From CAJXZP01 sp963974475 (lineage in GTDB: Bacteria; Bacteroidota; Bacteroidia; Flavobacteriales_G; Salibacteraceae), in NCBI GenBank assembly GCA_963974475.1, contig CAXBCR010000005.1, positions 62,001 to 126,000 on the forward strand: 64,000 bases of DNA, given 5' to 3'. A program made the position numbers and the translations under genes. Below the pieces are notes generated by a model. It made no database searches, was not told the origin of the DNA, and was given only the letters and a program-made list of their open reading frames with translations. Below, one piece after another: positions 36,090-45,281 of this stretch. Each line of letters opens with the position of its first letter. The stretch's first letter is position 1.

Positions 36090-37759
36090 TTATAGAAACG
36101 GATGTATGTATTGTAGGAAGTGGTGCCGGGGCAGGACCTGTTGCCTACACGCTTGCCAAAGCAGGAAAAAATGTATTGGTCTTGGAAAAAGGCCCGTGGT
36201 TTACCGAAGATGATTTTACTAAAGATGAAATTTCGGTGTGTAGAAGGAGCGTGTACACACCCAATTTGCGCGATGAAAGCCATGTGCTTGAAAAAAAGCG
36301 AAATGGAGAATGGAACGCGCGTTCCACTTTTGATTCGGGTCAAGACTTTTGGAACGGGAGTTTGGTGGGAGGCTCGAGTAATTTAATGAGTGGTTATTTT
36401 CACCGACTTAAACCCAAGGATTTTAATTTACTTTCAGAATATGGCGCTATTGAAGGGGCTAACGTGGAAGATTGGCCGATTAATTACGAAGACTTAGAGC
36501 CGTATTATGCCATGACCGAAGAGGTGGTTGGCGTATCTGGAAAAGTGGTTAATCATTCGCAATTAGAACCTCGTTCTACGCCAGATTATCCGTATCCGCA
36601 ACTAGCAGAAAATCATATTTCAAGCCTGATTGATAGCGCTTGCACGCGATTGGGATATACTTCACTTCCTACCGCTAGAGCTATTATTTCCAAACCAAAA
36701 GGCGACCGAAATGCGTGTTATTTAAGTAATTATTGCGGTAGTTATGCTTGTTCATCGGCCGCTAAAGGGAGTGCAAGGGCAGCGTTACTAGACCCCGCTT
36801 TAAAAACTGGGAATTTAACCATTACGCCTCATGCCAAGGTTTTTAAGCTTTCTACAGATGCAAGTGGAAAGGTGGTTTCAGCGCATTATTACGATGAAAA
36901 CAAAAAGGAAATTATTGTCAAAGCGAAAACATTTGTGGTGGCTTGTCAGGCCATTGAAACGTCTCGTTTATTACTGATGTCGCCCGGTGAGAAACACCCC
37001 GATGGCATTGGCAACAACCACGGACAGCTTGGGAAAAATATCGTTTTTTCGGCTGGTGGGGTAGGTCATGGAGAGTTTCCGTATGCTAATTTTAGCGATG
37101 AGGAAGTAGCCAAATTGAAATCACGTGGCACTTTTGTAAATCGTTCCCTACAGGAATGGTATGAGATAGATGATGAGGAATTTGGAGGCAAAGCCAAAGG
37201 CGGAACAGTTGATTTTTTATGGAAACACGCCAATCCGATAGCGCGTTCCATTCGATTAAAATGGGGCCGTGATGGATTAATTTGGGGAGAAGCATTGAAG
37301 CAAAAAATGCATCATTATTTTACCCAAGAACGCCACCTTACTTTTGAGGTTTTTAATGATTGGCTACCTACCGATGATTGTTTTGTAACCCTAGATAAAC
37401 AGTATACCGATAAATGGGGCGACCCAGTAGCTAAGGTACGTTTGGGCTATCACCAGCAAGATTTAAAAGTAGGCGAATACATCGCTAAAAAAACGGAAGC
37501 AGTATTAAAAGAAATGGGAGCAGAGCGGGTTCGTTCGAGTGTTAGTGGTTCACCACCCGCTAATTTAGTTGCAGGAGGGTGCCGTTTTGGAGAAAACCCC
37601 AAAACATCGGTACTCAATAAAAATTGCCGGGTACATGATTGCGAAAATTTGTATGTAACCGATGCTAGTTTTATGCCTACCGGAGGGAGTGTGCCGTATA
37701 CTTTTACCATTTATGCAAATGCCTTTCGGGTGGCCGATTATTTAAAAAATAACTTGTGA
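36086..37759 (+). CDS. GMC-family FAD dehydrogenase, large subunit
   Basis: The 557-residue protein starts with an FAD-binding Rossmann motif (DVCIVGSGAGAGPVAYTLAK). It has GGSSNLMSGYFHRL in the middle and a typical GMC C-terminus (NLYVTDASFMPTGGSVPYTF, then ANAFRVADYL). It has no signal peptide of its own; the Tat signal of the preceding subunit would carry it. By family it oxidises a sugar, sugar acid or alcohol in the periplasm and passes electrons to the respiratory chain. No cytochrome subunit gene follows. The substrate is not predictable. Confidence 0.9.
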   Translation: MIIETDVCIVGSGAGAGPVAYTLAKAGKNVLVLEKGPWFTEDDFTKDEISVCRRSVYTPNLRDESHVLEKKRNGEWNARSTFDSGQDFWNGSLVGGSSNLMSGYFHRLKPKDFNLLSEYGAIEGANVEDWPINYEDLEPYYAMTEEVVGVSGKVVNHSQLEPRSTPDYPYPQLAENHISSLIDSACTRLGYTSLPTARAIISKPKGDRNACYLSNYCGSYACSSAAKGSARAALLDPALKTGNLTITPHAKVFKLSTDASGKVVSAHYYDENKKEIIVKAKTFVVACQAIETSRLLLMSPGEKHPDGIGNNHGQLGKNIVFSAGGVGHGEFPYANFSDEEVAKLKSRGTFVNRSLQEWYEIDDEEFGGKAKGGTVDFLWKHANPIARSIRLKWGRDGLIWGEALKQKMHHYFTQERHLTFEVFNDWLPTDDCFVTLDKQYTDKWGDPVAKVRLGYHQQDLKVGEYIAKKTEAVLKEMGAERVRSSVSGSPPANLVAGGCRFGENPKTSVLNKNCRVHDCENLYVTDASFMPTGGSVPYTFTIYANAFRVADYLKNNL

Positions 37760-37862
37760 AAATTGGGGTAAAGTTTTTTGTAATCAATACGTAAAAAAAG
37801 GGCTCGATAACAACTGTTTTTCGGGGTCGGTTTAGTGTCGAAAAATCATAAAATTAGCAAAA

Positions 37863-37890
37863 TTTGGATAGGGTGAATTCCGTAATTTTG
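37863..37890 (+). promoter_or_regulatory. Candidate pta-ackA promoter
   Basis: TTTG (37863-37866), a 16-base spacer and TAATTTTG (37883-37890) fit the Bacteroidota pattern. Its position upstream of the ATG at 37906 argues against the in-frame TTG at 37864 as start. Confidence 0.5.
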
Positions 37891-37905
37891 CCTAAAATTG
37901 ATAAG

Positions 37906-39999
37906 ATGGCACGTTCTATATATATATCATCCTCCGAGCCCTATTCTGGCAAGACTTTAGTAGCATTGGGTTGTTTTGAAGTAGCCCTTCGGCATACCAA
38001 AAAGGTGGCTTTGTTTAAACCCATGGTGCGCGATAACGAAACTGGGCACAGAGACAGTAACATTGAGCTTATTTTAAATTACCATAAGCTTTCACAAAGT
38101 TATGAAAGCACTCATGCTATAGAGCGTTCGGAAGCGTTAGAGTTACTTGCGCACGATAAGTTTGATACTTTTATTGAACGGGTTATAAATAAGTACAAAA
38201 AGCTAGAAGAGAAATATGATTTTGTGATTTGTGAGGGAACAGATTACATTGGTGAAGGTTCGGAATTTGAGCTAGATTTAAATGCTTTAATTGCTAAAAA
38301 CTTAGGCATTCCCGTGTTGATTTTAGGTCAAGGATTAGGTAGGGACATTGATTCTATTTTGAACCCTATTCAATGGGCAATTCAGAGTTATCAAGACCAT
38401 AATTGTAAGATTTTAGGAACGGTTATTAATAAGGTGGAGCCCGGTAGAAGGTTGGAGCTTTTGGATAAATTGCGCAAAGAATTACCTGAATCTTCTGGAA
38501 TACTTTCGGCCATTCCAGCCAATAAGGTGTTAAGTAGCCCATCGGTAAGAGAAATAGCCGAGCAATTGAATGCGAAAGTGCTTTTGGGAGAAGAGTTTCT
38601 TGATAATTTGGTGTACGATTTTCAAACGGTAGCGATGCGTTTAGGAAATTACTTTAAGTTTATGACTGAGAAGAGTTTGTCAATCACACCAGGCGATAGA
38701 ACTGATATTTTGGTGGGCGCTATTCAAGCTAGTATGTCAAGCAAACGGCCAAATATTTCTGGAATTATCCTTACTGGAGGTATGGTACCTGAAAAAGAAA
38801 CGATGGAAGTGATTGAGGGTTTACCTCTAAGTATTCCTGTTTTATCGGTAGATGAATATACCTATGAAACTTCTGTAAAAGCGGGACAAGTAAAATCAAG
38901 CATTGGTAAAAAAGACGACCATAAAATTGCCCTTAGTTTGGCACTATTTGATAAACATGTGGAATCCACTAAGGTTTTCAAAAAGCTAGCGGGATTGAAA
39001 AATGACGGAATGACGCCTAAAATGTTTCTATATCATTTACGTAAAATAGCCAGCGAAAACCGAAGAAAAATTGTTCTTCCAGAAGGGGATGACGTTCGGG
39101 TATTACGGGCTATTGAAATCCTACAAGCTCAAAACCTAGTAGACTTGGTTTTATTGGGAGTGGAGAAAGAAGTGATGGCCTTAGCCAAAAAGAATAATAT
39201 TCAATTAGATTTGGATTGCTTAGAAATAATTGACCCACACACTTCTGAATTACGATTGAAGTATGCCGAAGAGTTTTACGAATTGCGTAAACATAAGGGT
39301 GTTAATATGGACGCTGCCATGGACGCGATGACAGACGTGTCGTATTTTGGAACGATGATGGTGCAAAATAACGATGCACATGGAATGGTTTCCGGAGCTG
39401 CGCATACTACGCAACATACTATTAGACCGGCATTGCAAATTATAAAAACCGCCAAGGGGGCAAATACGGTTTCATCTGTATTCTTCATGTTGCTAGAAGA
39501 CCGAGTGGTGGCGTATGGCGATTGTGCTATTAATCCTACTCCAAATGCACAACAGCTTGCAGAAATTGCTATTTCATCGGCAGACACGAGTAAGCGTTTT
39601 GGTATTGAGCCAAAAGTGGCAATGTTATCCTATTCTTCAGGTTCTTCAGGTACCGGAGCGGATGTAGAAAAAGTGCGCGAAGCCACAGAAATTATTAAAC
39701 AGTTGCGACCTGATATTATTGTGGAAGGACCTATCCAATACGATGCAGCGGTAGATCTAGAAATAGGCCAGAAAAAACTACCGGGTTCGCCTGTGGCTGG
39801 GCAAGCTACCGTATTGATTTTCCCAGATTTAAATACCGGAAACAACACCTACAAAGCGGTGCAAAGGGAAACAGGTGCATTGGCGGTAGGCCCCGTGTTG
39901 CAAGGGTTGCGTAAACCAGTGAATGATTTGAGCAGAGGGTGTTTAGTAGAGGATATTGTAAATACGGTAACCATTACCGCTATTCAATCAGTAGCATAA
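37906..39999 (+). CDS. pta: Phosphate acetyltransferase
   Basis: The start is the ATG at 37906 (MARSIYISSSEPYSGKT); the frame extends 14 codons upstream to a TTG lying inside the promoter. The 697-residue protein has the long Pta layout: an N-terminal P-loop dethiobiotin-synthetase-like domain (SSEPYSGKT), a DRTGG-like middle domain (about 220-330) and a C-terminal acetyl/butyryltransferase domain (RRKIVLPEGDDVRVLRAIEI; SYSSGSSGTGADVEKVREAT). It converts acetyl-CoA and phosphate to acetyl-phosphate. ackA follows after 16 bases, forming the usual acetate/ATP operon. Confidence 0.96.
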   Translation: MARSIYISSSEPYSGKTLVALGCFEVALRHTKKVALFKPMVRDNETGHRDSNIELILNYHKLSQSYESTHAIERSEALELLAHDKFDTFIERVINKYKKLEEKYDFVICEGTDYIGEGSEFELDLNALIAKNLGIPVLILGQGLGRDIDSILNPIQWAIQSYQDHNCKILGTVINKVEPGRRLELLDKLRKELPESSGILSAIPANKVLSSPSVREIAEQLNAKVLLGEEFLDNLVYDFQTVAMRLGNYFKFMTEKSLSITPGDRTDILVGAIQASMSSKRPNISGIILTGGMVPEKETMEVIEGLPLSIPVLSVDEYTYETSVKAGQVKSSIGKKDDHKIALSLALFDKHVESTKVFKKLAGLKNDGMTPKMFLYHLRKIASENRRKIVLPEGDDVRVLRAIEILQAQNLVDLVLLGVEKEVMALAKKNNIQLDLDCLEIIDPHTSELRLKYAEEFYELRKHKGVNMDAAMDAMTDVSYFGTMMVQNNDAHGMVSGAAHTTQHTIRPALQIIKTAKGANTVSSVFFMLLEDRVVAYGDCAINPTPNAQQLAEIAISSADTSKRFGIEPKVAMLSYSSGSSGTGADVEKVREATEIIKQLRPDIIVEGPIQYDAAVDLEIGQKKLPGSPVAGQATVLIFPDLNTGNNTYKAVQRETGALAVGPVLQGLRKPVNDLSRGCLVEDIVNTVTITAIQSVA

Positions 40000-40015
40000 A
40001 AAGCCATAAATTAGC

Positions 40016-41206
40016 ATGAAAACATTAGTTATAAATACCGGTAGTTCATCCATAAAATTTGCGTTATTTCAAATGCCATCGGGCAAAGAATTAGCCACTG
40101 GTTTGGTAGAACAAATTGGAGAGGAAATGGGCTCGATAAAAATCCAAATCCAAGAAACGGAGCGGACTAAGAAGTTAGAAATCGCGAATCATCAAGTAGG
40201 ATTAAAATTAGTATCGGATTGGTTAATGAATCCAGAATTCCATTTAATTGCGGATGCTTCCGAGGTAAAAGCTATTGGTCATCGGGTAGTGCATGGCGGA
40301 GAGGCATTTCAAAAAACTACAATCATTGATGCGGCTGTTAAGGCTAAAATTAAAGAACTTTTCGGACTCGCACCGTTGCATAATCCACCCAATTACGAAG
40401 GTATTGAAGTTGCTGAGCAGGTTTTTAAAGATGCCCAACAAGTGGCAGTGTTCGACACCGCATTTCATCACACCTTACCGCCAAAAGCGTATCATTATGC
40501 CATTCCAAACTATTTGTATAAGGATTATGGGATTCGGGTGTATGGTTTTCATGGGACTTCTCATCGGTATGTGGCTCGGGTTTCTTCCGAATATTTGAAA
40601 ATCGCACCGGAAAAAGCAAACTTAATTACCATTCATTTAGGTAATGGGGCGAGCATGACAGCTATTAAAAATGGTGAATCTATAGACACCTCTTTGGGTA
40701 TGACTCCGTTAACGGGCTTGGTTATGGGAACCCGTGTGGGTGATATAGATCCAGGTGTTGTTTTTTACCTGGAAGAAGAAAAAGGGTATTCGATAGAAAA
40801 AGTGAAAACCATTTTTAATAAAGAAAGTGGCATGAAAGGCTTGGCGGGCGACAATGACCTTAGGGCAGTAACCGATAGCGCTTTGAATGGAAATGAAACG
40901 GCTCAATTAGCATTAGAAATTTACTGTTATCGCATTAAGAAATACATTGGTGCCTACATTGCGGCAATTGGCCCTATTGACGGAATCGTATTTACAGCAG
41001 GAGTTGGTGAAAATAGCGCGATGGTGCGAGAAATGGTGTGTGAAGGCTTGGAGCATTTGGGTATCGAATTGAATAAAAAAGAAAACTATATCCGTAAAAA
41101 AGGAATACGAGAAATAAACATTCCTACGGCTAAAGTGAAAATTTTGGTTACCCCCACAAACGAAGAATTCGAAATTGCACGTCAAACGTATGAATTACTA
41201 AAATAA
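40016..41206 (+). CDS. ackA: Acetate kinase
   Basis: The 396-residue protein has the acetate/sugar-kinase fold signatures: VINTGSSSIKFALF at the N-terminus, VYGFHGTSHRYVA, the phosphate-binding ITIHLGNGASMTAIKNG, and DGIVFTAGVGENSAMVREM near the C-terminus. Length and motifs are standard. It interconverts acetyl-phosphate plus ADP and acetate plus ATP, and is co-transcribed with pta. Confidence 0.97.
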   Translation: MKTLVINTGSSSIKFALFQMPSGKELATGLVEQIGEEMGSIKIQIQETERTKKLEIANHQVGLKLVSDWLMNPEFHLIADASEVKAIGHRVVHGGEAFQKTTIIDAAVKAKIKELFGLAPLHNPPNYEGIEVAEQVFKDAQQVAVFDTAFHHTLPPKAYHYAIPNYLYKDYGIRVYGFHGTSHRYVARVSSEYLKIAPEKANLITIHLGNGASMTAIKNGESIDTSLGMTPLTGLVMGTRVGDIDPGVVFYLEEEKGYSIEKVKTIFNKESGMKGLAGDNDLRAVTDSALNGNETAQLALEIYCYRIKKYIGAYIAAIGPIDGIVFTAGVGENSAMVREMVCEGLEHLGIELNKKENYIRKKGIREINIPTAKVKILVTPTNEEFEIARQTYELLK

Positions 41207-41243
41207 GGGAAAATTCTAGGGTTATTTTACCGATAAAATAGTT

Positions 41244-41618
41244 ATGAAAAAAGACATTACCAATAGAGAGGACATCATTTTAATGGTGCAAACATTTTAC
41301 GATTACGTGCAGCAAGACCCAGCGCTAGACCACATGTTTAATGGGGTGGCTAAACTAGATTGGGAAAAACATTTGCCAAAAATGCATGATTTCTGGGAGG
41401 CCATAATTTTCAAAAAACCGGGCTATAATGGCAACCCCATGATGGTGCACAAAATGTTGCATGGTCAATACAAATTTGAGAAATCTATGTTTATCACTTG
41501 GCTGGAATTATTCAATAAAACGGTAGACGAACTTTTTGAAGGAGACCATGCACGTGAAGCTAAAACTAGAGCTTTGAGCATTGCCACCATGATTCAAATG
41601 AAGACAATTTACGCTTAA
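41244..41618 (+). CDS. Group III truncated hemoglobin
   Basis: The 124-residue protein fits the group III (trHbP) globins: NREDIILMVQTFYDYVQQDP at the start, WEKHLPKMHDFWEAIIF in the middle, GNPMMVHKMLH around the proximal histidine, and FITWLELFNKTVDELFEGDH then REAKTRALSIATMI near the end. Such heme proteins bind oxygen, cyanide or NO-derived ligands; the role is uncertain. It follows ackA by 37 bases and may share its transcript. Confidence 0.9.
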   Translation: MKKDITNREDIILMVQTFYDYVQQDPALDHMFNGVAKLDWEKHLPKMHDFWEAIIFKKPGYNGNPMMVHKMLHGQYKFEKSMFITWLELFNKTVDELFEGDHAREAKTRALSIATMIQMKTIYA

Positions 41619-41675
41619 AATCGCCCATTAACATGGGTGTAGGGAGTTTTTCCACCGATAACCTGTTGGTATTAA

Positions 41676-42122
41676 CTACCGCATTTTCTTGAAAAACTTT
41701 TTTAATAGCGCAGCGCTTTCTTCGGCCATTAAGCCTCCAATAATTTCGGTTTTGGGATGAAGTAGTGACGTTTTTATTTTATTAAAACCACGTTTTTCAT
41801 CCGAAGCGCCATAGACAATCTTGCTAATTTGAGTCCAAAAAGAAGCCCCAGCACACATTACGCATGGTTCTAAGGTGACATATAGCGTACAATCCCATAA
41901 ATATTTTCCGCCCAATGCCTCCGCAGCAGAAGTAAATGCCTGCATTTCTGCATGAGCTGTTACATCATTTAAACGTTCGGTGAGGTTATGCGCTCGCGCT
42001 ATGACTTGCCCGTTGCTAACAATAACAGCTCCCACCGGAACTTCATCGGCATCGAAAGCTTTTTGGGCTTCAGTAAGTGCCAATTTCATAAAATGCGCGT
42101 CAGATTGTACCGTTAAACTCAT
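41676..42122 (-). CDS. tadA: tRNA adenosine(34) deaminase-like nucleoside deaminase
   Basis: The ATG at 42120-42122 (MSLTVQSDAHFMKLALTEAQ) is preferred over an upstream in-frame start at 42149, giving 148 residues, the usual TadA length. Zinc ligands are in HAEMQAF (HAE) and TLEPCVMCAGA (PCxxC), with a helical C-terminus ending ALLKKFFKKMR. It converts adenosine to inosine at the tRNA wobble position. Guanine deaminases share this fold, but the EVPVGAVIV lead and short C-terminal tail favour TadA. Confidence 0.88.
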   Translation of the reverse strand: MSLTVQSDAHFMKLALTEAQKAFDADEVPVGAVIVSNGQVIARAHNLTERLNDVTAHAEMQAFTSAAEALGGKYLWDCTLYVTLEPCVMCAGASFWTQISKIVYGASDEKRGFNKIKTSLLHPKTEIIGGLMAEESAALLKKFFKKMR

Positions 42123-42173
42123 GCGCCAAAAGTAAGATTTGAAAACCATATTCGGTTACCGTATATTAGTGCC

Positions 42174-42533
42174 ATGAATAAGTTTTTGGTTTTCTTAGTA
42201 ATCGGTTTATTGGGACTTTCTAATTGCAGCAAAGCGCCTAAAAAATGGACGGTTAAGTATCAATTATTAAATGTGGGTAAAGAAACCCCGGTGTATCGGG
42301 TGAGATATTTACTACAAAATGGAAGTGTGAAATTAGTAGGCCCGATAAATACTTACAATTGGGAATCTGAAGAACTGCCAGAATTTGAAAGCGGTAGCCC
42401 AGCTTCAGTAGAAATTGAAATAATTTCGGGCAAAGGAACCTACCAACTCATTATTCTTCGCGATGGCGCCTTTCATGAAAGAGAGGTAATGCCCGAAAAT
42501 TCGCCAAGCTTTAAAATTGAAGCCAATATTTAG
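42174..42533 (+). CDS. Small lipoprotein of unknown function
   Basis: This 119-residue protein has a lipoprotein signal (MNKFLVFLVIGLLGLSNC). The mature part is beta-rich (KWTVKYQLLNVGKETPVYRV, VEIEIISGKGTYQLII), suggesting a small beta-sandwich, possibly like Bacteroidota MmpS-type or similar lipoproteins. No family is assigned. It is divergent from tadA, whose start lies 51 bases away. Confidence 0.65.
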   Translation: MNKFLVFLVIGLLGLSNCSKAPKKWTVKYQLLNVGKETPVYRVRYLLQNGSVKLVGPINTYNWESEELPEFESGSPASVEIEIISGKGTYQLIILRDGAFHEREVMPENSPSFKIEANI

Positions 42534-42661
42534 CCTTTAAAAACGAGGTAATCCTTCCCACTATTGAGTATTGATAACTCTAGTTACAATATTTCGTTGG
42601 GCTAAAAGTTATGTTTACTTTTCCGCCAATAAACAAGGATGCGTACCACACGCTTTAACGA

Positions 42662-44149
42662 ATGAGTAAAATCAAAAAACTTGCAGGTCAAACAGCCATT
42701 TATGGTTTACCCAGTATTCTTGGTAGGTTTTTAAATTACTTATTATTTCCGTTGTATACCGCGCAGTTTATTCCCTCCGAATACGGAGTGGTGAACGAGG
42801 TGTACGCTTACGTAGCATTTGTTGCGGTTGTTTTGCCTTGGGGAATGGAAACCGCATTTTTCCGTTTTGCGAGTAAAAAAAATTATTCTCCCGATGAGGT
42901 TTTTAAAACCTCTTTGCTGTTTGTTTTCTTGTCCTCGCTGTTTTTTATTGCCGCTATTGTATTTTTTACGGATGGCTTTGCCGATGCAATGCGCTATTCA
43001 GAAAATCCAGAATACATTATTTGGATGGGGCTAACCATTGGGTTTGACGCTTTATCAGCTATTCCATTAGCTCGCTTACGACAACAACAGAAAGCTCTCC
43101 AGTTTGCAACCGTAAATTTTGTGAGTATTGGGACCAATATTTTACTGAATTTATTTTTTGTTTGGTACTGTATGGATGTGTATGCCTCTGGTGGAAACGG
43201 TATTACCGATGCTGTTTTTGATCCCGCCATTGGTGTGGGATATGTGTTTATTTCCAATATGATTCAAGCGTTGGTTAAACTCGTTTTACTATCACCCGCT
43301 TATTCTTATTTGACATTTAGAGTAAATGGCTCACTGATGAAAGAATTACTTATTTATTCGTCTCCATTAGTGGTAGCTGGGTTTGCAGGTATCATTAACG
43401 AAACATTAGACCGAACCTTAATACGCAGAATTTTAGAACCTACCATGGGAGCCAAAGAAGCTTTAAAACAAGTAGGTATTTACGGAGCAGTATACAAATT
43501 GGCCATGTTGGTGGCGCTATTCACGCAAGCATTTAGGTATGCCGCAGAGCCATTTTTCTTTGCGCAAGACCGAGAAGGAAATGAGCGAAAAGTGTATGCC
43601 GATGTTTTGAAGTGGTACACCATTGTGGTAAGTGCCATGTTTTTATTTGTGATGTTGTATATCGACATTTTTGCGCTTCTTATCCGGAATGAGGCATATC
43701 GAGTGGGATTGCCTATAGTTCCTATTTTGCTTTTTGCCAACATATTTTTGGGCTGGGTATATAATTTATCCGTTTGGTATAAGCTTACGCACAAAACAAT
43801 TTACGGTGCCTTTTTGGCTATAATTGGCGCATTTATCACGGTAGCGATGAATTTGTATTTGATTCCAAAAATAGGATATACCGGTGCCGCTTGGACCACA
43901 TTTACTTCCTATGGGGTGATGGCGGTTATCAGTTATTTATGGGGTAACAAGTATTTTACAATTCCGTATAATATCCCCAAAATTTTAGGTTACACTTTGT
44001 TTTCAGTGGGTATTTGGTTTGTGAGTACACGGTTTAGTTTTGAAAACGTTTTTGCTAAATACGGCTTGAATACTGCTCTTTTCCTAGGGTTTGTAATTAC
44101 AGTTGGGTTAGTAGAATTCAAAGAATTGCGTAAACTTAAAAAAGGGTAG
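42662..44149 (+). CDS. Oligosaccharide flippase (Wzx/MATE-like)
   Basis: The 495-residue protein has about 12-14 hydrophobic helices and an N-terminus typical of polysaccharide flippases (AGQTAIYGLPSILGRFLNYL, then FPLYTAQFIPSEYGVVNEVY). An internal segment DRTLIRRILEP and a C-terminal polysaccharide-synthesis part (GYTGAAWTTFTSYG) support the call. It would move lipid-linked sugars across the inner membrane. No Wzy or glycan cluster is adjacent. The DUF3267 gene starts 41 bases downstream. Confidence 0.87.
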   Translation: MSKIKKLAGQTAIYGLPSILGRFLNYLLFPLYTAQFIPSEYGVVNEVYAYVAFVAVVLPWGMETAFFRFASKKNYSPDEVFKTSLLFVFLSSLFFIAAIVFFTDGFADAMRYSENPEYIIWMGLTIGFDALSAIPLARLRQQQKALQFATVNFVSIGTNILLNLFFVWYCMDVYASGGNGITDAVFDPAIGVGYVFISNMIQALVKLVLLSPAYSYLTFRVNGSLMKELLIYSSPLVVAGFAGIINETLDRTLIRRILEPTMGAKEALKQVGIYGAVYKLAMLVALFTQAFRYAAEPFFFAQDREGNERKVYADVLKWYTIVVSAMFLFVMLYIDIFALLIRNEAYRVGLPIVPILLFANIFLGWVYNLSVWYKLTHKTIYGAFLAIIGAFITVAMNLYLIPKIGYTGAAWTTFTSYGVMAVISYLWGNKYFTIPYNIPKILGYTLFSVGIWFVSTRFSFENVFAKYGLNTALFLGFVITVGLVEFKELRKLKKG

Positions 44150-44190
44150 TAATTTCTGATTAACTAGCGGACAATTAAAATCGATACACC

Positions 44191-44778
44191 ATGATAGATT
44201 TTACAGGTTTCACCAAAGAAAAACTTACGATAGATCTCGTTTGGGCCAACGTATTTGGGTTGTTAATTCTATTGCCCATTGTGATTATCTACGGATTACC
44301 GTATTTCTTAATTTGGGGCGATTCGCTATCTGATTTTAGTTTTGGGAATGTTTTTCACACTATTCAGGAACAATATTTTGGAAACAGCTTACATGTGGTT
44401 TTGTATCTCCTTGGAGGCATAATTGCGCATGAACTTATTCACGGTATTTTTTGGTCATTGTTTGCCGAACACGGTTTTAACTCCATCCGGTTTGGGGTAA
44501 TGTGGAAAATGTTAACTCCCTATTGTCATTGTAAAGAACCGCTGCAAATCAAGCATTATATTATTGGAGCGCTGATGCCAGCCGTTATTTTAGGATTGTT
44601 TCCAGCGATAGTTGGAATTGCTATAGGCGATTTAGGCATGGTGATTTTTGGTGGCTTTTTTACCTTAGCCGCTGCAGGTGATTTTTTAATAATTAACCTG
44701 CTCAAAAAGGAATCAATGAACGATTTGGTTCAGGATCATCCCACCGAAGCCGGTTGTTTTGTGTATCGTAAAGCATAA
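44191..44778 (+). CDS. DUF3267 membrane protein with HExxH motif
   Basis: The 195-residue protein has about four hydrophobic helices and carries the DUF3267 pattern: GGIIAHELIHGIFWSLFAE with HExxH, then WKMLTPYCHCKEPLQIKHYI. The family is described as a putative zincin-like membrane peptidase of unknown function. Its 3' end meets the 91-bp repeat array. Co-transcription with the flippase is likely from the 41-base gap. Confidence 0.8.
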   Translation: MIDFTGFTKEKLTIDLVWANVFGLLILLPIVIIYGLPYFLIWGDSLSDFSFGNVFHTIQEQYFGNSLHVVLYLLGGIIAHELIHGIFWSLFAEHGFNSIRFGVMWKMLTPYCHCKEPLQIKHYIIGALMPAVILGLFPAIVGIAIGDLGMVIFGGFFTLAAAGDFLIINLLKKESMNDLVQDHPTEAGCFVYRKA

Positions 44779-44796
44779 TTTTTTGCGCTAGGTTGC

Positions 44797-45281
44797 AGGC
44801 TCCATAATTTCAACATTAAGCATTAAGAAAAAGTGAAGAGAACTTAACTTTCCTTCATTTCTTCATGTTTCAAAAGGCAAAGGCTCTATAATTTCAACAT
44901 TAAGGCATGAAGAAAAAAGTGAAAAGGCTCAAACTTAACTTTCCTTCATTTCTTTATGTTTCAAAAGGCAAAGGCTCCACAATTTCAACATTAAGGCTTG
45001 AAGAAAAAAGTGAAAAGGCTCCATCTTAACTTTCCTTCATTTCTTTATGTTTCAAAAGGCAAAGGCTCCACAATTTCAACATTAAGGCTTGAAGAAAAAA
45101 GTGAAAAGGCTCCATCTTAACTTTCCTTCATTTCTTTATGTTTCAAAAGGCAAAGGCTCCACAATTTCAACATTAAGGCATGAAGGAAAAAGTGAAGAGG
45201 CTCAAACTTAACTTTCCTTCATTTCTATATGTTTCAAAAAAACAAAGGCTCCACAATTTCAACATTAAGGCATTAAAAAAC
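44797..45281. repeat. 91-bp intergenic tandem repeat array, five copies plus a partial copy
   Basis: Copies begin at 44797, 44881, 44972, 45063, 45154 and 45246 (spacings 84, 91, 91, 91, 92), each opening AGGCTCCACAATTTCAAC or a close variant. The two central copies are nearly identical. Within each unit TGAAGAAAAAAGTGAAA and TTTCCTTCATTTCTTTA form an imperfect inverted repeat, so each copy may fold into a hairpin. The array fills the space between convergent genes, and the last partial copy overlaps the stop codon of the alpha/beta-hydrolase gene. No spacers or CRISPR structure are present. Confidence 0.93.

Noticed and set aside
44797..45281. CRISPR array
   Set aside because: The units are contiguous 91-bp repeats with no unique spacers and no cas genes nearby.
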